From a virus, in the IMG/VR virus record IMGVR_UViG_3300035703_000103, positions 1 to 58,451 of that record: DNA of 58,451 nt; one strand, 5' to 3'. Below the pieces are notes generated by a model. It saw only the letters and a program-made list of their open reading frames with translations. It did not search any database and had not been told where the DNA came from. The position numbers and the translations under genes were made by a program. This document shows positions 56,401 to 58,451 of the stretch, in pieces. Every line of letters starts with the position of its first letter. Position 1 is the stretch's first letter.

Positions 56401-58451
56401 TGCCATCGGTATGGCGGTCAACGCCTCTAGGCAGGGAGTTCGCCTCGCGGACTATGCGGCCAACACCGATCTGACCACAGACGCTTATGCGGCTGACATT
56501 GCAAGGTTCCTGGGTGAGAATATCCGCTCACCCAAGAAGATGGCCGAGGGGCTGCGGGCGATGGCGAACTTTGCCGCGCAGCAGCAGCAGGCTCTGGTCA
56601 GCAACGCCACCAATGCCGGCCTGTTCGGGGATCAGCCCACGGCCAGCCGCCAGGAGATCATCAATGCCGTCTTCGGACAAGCCAACGGTCAACCCCAAGT
56701 CGCTGCTAGAAACGCCGCAGTGGCGCAGGATGGCGGTCAAGGTGCTCAACGGGCAGCAACCGACCCAGCAGGAGCAGGACGAGTTTCAGTCGATGGCGCT
56801 GCAGGAAGCCAAGCGGCGACTGGACGAAATGAGCAAGGCTCAGACCAGCAAGGACTGACATCTCCCACGGTCGATCAGGTTCTGCAGCAGCAGGACCGTG
56901 CGGCCAATGAAGCGGAACTTGATCAGCGTGATCAGGTTCGACGCGAGAGCGAGGCGGGCGCCGATCAGTTCACGCTGCAGGCGCAGGATGGCCGGGTAGA
57001 CAACACCGGCAGCCTGTTCTCAAACGACAGGGAGCAGCAGGACGAGGACTTCCTGCAGACCCTGTTTGGTGAAAGCGCGAACCAGGGTGGCACCGCGCCG
57101 CCCCGTGAAACCCCGCAGCAACGACAAGAGCGCCTGCAGCAGGGCGCGCAGAAGCTGCAGCAGTCGGTGGCGCAGGAGATTGAATCGGTCGAGGCGCAGA
57201 TTGCCGACTGGTCGTCCCGCGAGTACAAGGGCAACAAGACCGCGATTGAGTTGCGCGGGGATGGGCCGTCCAATCAGGAGTCCCTGACGGTTGGTTCAAT
57301 CAACGAGGGTCGGCGCCTGAAGGCCATCACCGGCCTGCGCGAATCCTCTGCCGGGCTCAAGCGACTGGCTCAGACGCTGTCCAACCCGCAGCAGGCGGCC
57401 TCGCAGATGGAGCAGTTCGACTCCATCATGGACGATGTCGAGCGTGACTTTGCCACGGGCGGTCGCACGATGTTCAAGACCCCGGATCAGGAGTTCGAAT
57501 ACCGGGTGCTGTCGTCACTTGGCGCGACCTCGCAAGCCGGCAAAGGCGCGGTGACTTCCAGTGGCTTGAGCAAGGCCATACTGCGCGCGGTCAAGCAATC
57601 CCGCGCACAAGGCAAGACCAGCAACTCCGCTTCCCGCCTGCCGACCGTGGAGGGCGTGGGCTCTGTTGTGCAGATGAAGGTCGGGCAGACCTTCCAGATC
57701 CGCGACCAAGGTCAGGTCCACCAGGTCCGCGTGGTAGATGCCAAGTCGGCAGGCATCTCGTCCAAGGCTCTGGACATTGTCGCCAAGGTGTTCGGCAAGC
57801 GTGTGGTGTTCGTGGACCCCGGCACCTTGGATGTGGACGGATTCGTGCGGCCTGACGACAACCGCAACATCTACATCAGCGTGCGCTCCAGGATCAACCC
57901 GTTGGCCGTACAGGGCCATGAGTTGACGCACCTGCTCAAGCGCGACAACCCGCAAGCCTACGCCGCCTTGGAGGCGGTGGTGATGCGCGAACTGCGCGAG
58001 GGTGCGGGAAAGAGCTTCTCGGCCTACTACGGCCCTGGCGCCAACACCGAGGAGTTGGTGTCCGACCTGGTGGGCAACCGCCTGATGGACAAGGATTTCC
58101 TGGTCAGATTGTTCGCCGAGATCCAGGCCCAGAACCCGCAGGGCGCGCAGGGCATCATCGCCAAGTTGGCCGCGATCATCAACCGGGTTGTGTCTCGGTT
58201 CATGGAGTTGTCCAAGCAAGCCGGCTTTGAGACGGACGCCTTGGTCAAGCGGGTGGCCCCGATTCAGGATGCGGTGCGGCAGGCTCTGAAGGAGTACGCG
58301 CTGCAGCAGGGTCTGCGGCCGGCTCAGATGGAGGTTGCGCTGGCGCGTGCGGGAGCGGGCTTGAGCATTGAGGGTGCGGCGCCCGTGCGGCGCAGTCCGG
58401 TTCGACCGGCCAGCGCGGATCGTGCAGACCTCAACCGTTCGCTCGGCGCGC
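53444..58451 (+). CDS. Giant polyvalent protein, N-terminal 1,669 residues (continues at base 1)
   Basis: ATG 53444 (MRFDVNAARKAGYTDDEIAD) starts 12 bases after the previous gene. An N-terminal repeat of ...(G)Y(S/T)xxE(I/V)xD(F/Y)LS motifs is followed by a Gly/Ala-rich hydrophobic region at about 295-395 and a second at 414-440. A DdrB-like ParB domain lies at about 730-1040 (VVDAADLIPSNRADGTP, VAGNGRTAGLKEAYNRGTAG). A zinc metallopeptidase lies near 1455-1600, with HELTH (His1492, Glu1493, His1496) and a downstream Glu in TEELVSDLVGN (1535-1545). It joins in frame to base 1. Two nested genes lie in its linkers. Confidence 0.9.
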   Translation, partial: MRFDVNAARKAGYTDDEIADYLSEQRGFDIGSARESGYSSREVLDFLSKPEAKKPAAANTPAYVEEPINYDDAATSMVGTPSQSSGGGVLQRIGAALRPDQNRSVLEGYKQPEAERQAEVDRRLSYGQGPISQKVAADADRVRSARGTNDQIKFTNPTYEGRVRGVVDAMDERGERSFGDLAALGRDGEIQRALTQSKADEFRSAGEWAIDTASNVMQGAVSLAQMPVNLIAPDGSLAESLRQTQKELQAEESDVLKASREVLKQRVMNEEGFFGQYAATVKQLITNPTLAISEGFKQLPMFLGIVGAARGGAAAGAAGVAAAGRAAPTVALADAIGGGALTARAAAIGSTVGGGAAAVTMAAGDAAGQTYEELTDPRRTPRETWEQNPDYQRLVAEGKTPDEAINELAVAKSRMAALVAAPLGILGFMGAEAAVAGRGIVQAARDALTFKGAAKSFGKETIGEQLEEGGTQAASNFAVSTVNPNKSILEGVPEAMALAGVTSTPFGAVGALSNYQQARAQLESGPNVAPLVDLEGQAAIDDRYGDTLRPERVAAERERLERMRRLSEAQSVDEAIVLANEVANSPVAPQTPASPVVPVNAGDDPVLSNVLTSLGALSNQPGGVNVGASNQPAPTATGGIGVGGGDVLGSLVTDGRNPAAGLRGGDDAGGVPGVSSQGAVVLGGGAAGGGRPVVLQNRDRSTAASISQMNSIAAAPDYLRTGPSREMVTGAPVVFGDVPESAAMGRQETVVDGRGNRVAVQYAVVDAADLIPSNRADGTPVAEYEQGASGKLRAVAGNGRTAGLKEAYNRGTAGAYQSEMMADLPNLGVDPAAVQSMQRPVLVRVMSQDDVTPDMGDRTNTAVTQNLSPVEQAANDVRRVDVRGFEFTDAGDPTPQTVRSFVFSLPESERGNLLNADGTPTRQAVDRLMGATFRAAYGNDGLVQLYAQATDPDARSVINAAAMAAGSMSSLVGSAPEFDIRGVVSDAIGMAVNASRQGVRLADYAANTDLTTDAYAADIARFLGENIRSPKKMAEGLRAMANFAAQQQQALVSNATNAGLFGDQPTASRQEIINAVFGQANGQPQVAARNAAVAQDGGQGAQRAATDPAGAGRVSVDGAAGSQAATGRNEQGSDQQGLTSPTVDQVLQQQDRAANEAELDQRDQVRRESEAGADQFTLQAQDGRVDNTGSLFSNDREQQDEDFLQTLFGESANQGGTAPPRETPQQRQERLQQGAQKLQQSVAQEIESVEAQIADWSSREYKGNKTAIELRGDGPSNQESLTVGSINEGRRLKAITGLRESSAGLKRLAQTLSNPQQAASQMEQFDSIMDDVERDFATGGRTMFKTPDQEFEYRVLSSLGATSQAGKGAVTSSGLSKAILRAVKQSRAQGKTSNSASRLPTVEGVGSVVQMKVGQTFQIRDQGQVHQVRVVDAKSAGISSKALDIVAKVFGKRVVFVDPGTLDVDGFVRPDDNRNIYISVRSRINPLAVQGHELTHLLKRDNPQAYAALEAVVMRELREGAGKSFSAYYGPGANTEELVSDLVGNRLMDKDFLVRLFAEIQAQNPQGAQGIIAKLAAIINRVVSRFMELSKQAGFETDALVKRVAPIQDAVRQALKEYALQQGLRPAQMEVALARAGAGLSIEGAAPVRRSPVRPASADRADLNRSLGA
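55317..55523 (+). CDS. Nested small protein, 68 aa, inside the giant gene (+1 frame)
   Basis: AGGAGG (55306-55311) lies 5 bases before ATG 55317. The product (QISLHPQLQEALELGAVTFS then EAWLLMDEILLQDCEVVMMP) has a helical, natural composition. By hand count about 58 of 68 codons end in G or C in this frame but only about 21 of 69 in the giant frame, which reads as a Gly-rich linker (GGIGVGGGD; VVLGGGAAGGGRP). It lies just before the DdrB-ParB domain. No family recognised. Confidence 0.75.
   Translation: MSGHQISLHPQLQEALELGAVTFSEAWLLMDEILLQDCEVVMMPAEYLVLVAKVQLCWAEVPPGVVVQ
56664..56858 (+). CDS. Nested small protein, 64 aa, inside the giant gene (+1 frame)
   Basis: AGGAG (56652-56656) lies 7 bases before ATG 56664. 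The product (KSLLETPQWRRMAVKVLNGQ then QPTQQEQDEFQSMALQEAKR) is a charged helical protein. About 54 of 64 codons end in G or C in this frame, against about 26 of 65 in the giant frame, which reads Ala/Gly/Gln-rich (DPAGAGRVSVDGAAGSQAAT). It lies just after the DdrB-ParB domain. A longer frame from 56487 is rejected because its first 59 residues look non-coding. Confidence 0.72.
   Translation: MPSSDKPTVNPKSLLETPQWRRMAVKVLNGQQPTQQEQDEFQSMALQEAKRRLDEMSKAQTSKD

Noticed and set aside
56487-56663. Extending the nested gene at 56664 upstream to 56487
   Set aside because: The added 59 residues are Arg/Ser/Trp-rich and overlap the DdrB-ParB domain; the ribosome site sits before 56664.

Overview
The window looks like one complete temperate tailed-phage genome of the short-tailed (podovirus-like) kind, cut open at an arbitrary point. 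It carries an integrase, excisionase, LexA/CI-type repressor, Cro-like protein, recombination genes, a replication block, a Q-like antiterminator, terminase, P22-like portal, scaffold, N4-gp56-type major capsid protein, tail nozzle, tail fibres, lysis genes and internal virion proteins. No tape measure or tail-tube gene was seen. The open reading frame running off the right end (from 53444) joins the one entering at the left end (to 6356) directly and in frame, giving one 3,787-residue giant polyvalent protein. That is the best evidence that the 58,451 bases are circular or circularly permuted. The sequence is GC-rich with strong G/C preference at third codon positions. This and the protein families suggest a betaproteobacterial (Burkholderiales-like) host, which is an inference only.

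Layout. 1-6356: C-terminal part of the giant protein. 6389-6733: a small gene with its own promoter, inverted repeat and leader terminator. 6978-15591, minus strand: a lambda-PL-like early operon. In transcription order it holds small genes, an HNH endonuclease, Bet annealase, YqaJ exonuclease, zinc and HTH proteins, a C5 cytosine methyltransferase split over two overlapping frames at an 11-G run, tiny membrane proteins, excisionase and integrase. 15760-16390: a HigBA toxin-antitoxin pair. 16398-17470, minus: a lipoprotein and the repressor. 17506-25197, plus: Cro-like and ribbon-helix-helix regulators, HNH, SF2 helicase, an initiator with candidate origin repeats, NinB, RusA and a Q-like antiterminator. 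25220-26037: an AT-richer gene of unknown function behind its own promoter. 26331-26496: two terminators. 26657-58451: packaging, virion and lysis genes, almost all overlapping or abutting, with intrinsic terminators after the portal, capsid and 63-residue genes.

The most unusual signal is in the giant polyvalent gene. At three of its domain boundaries it contains a nested gene of 64 to 69 codons, always in the +1 frame, each with a Shine-Dalgarno sequence. In each one the local codon bias fits the nested frame better than the giant frame, where the giant protein reads as a Gly/Ala/Gln-rich linker. This looks like small genes kept alive inside a fused mega-gene.

Other points of interest are a possible phase-variable or dual-coded methyltransferase, two apparently leaderless transcripts in the immunity region, lambda-O-like repeats inside the initiator gene, a repressor-linked lipoprotein, and LamG receptor-binding cassettes of unusual base composition. 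All functional calls rest on reading motifs and family knowledge by eye; no database search was possible.
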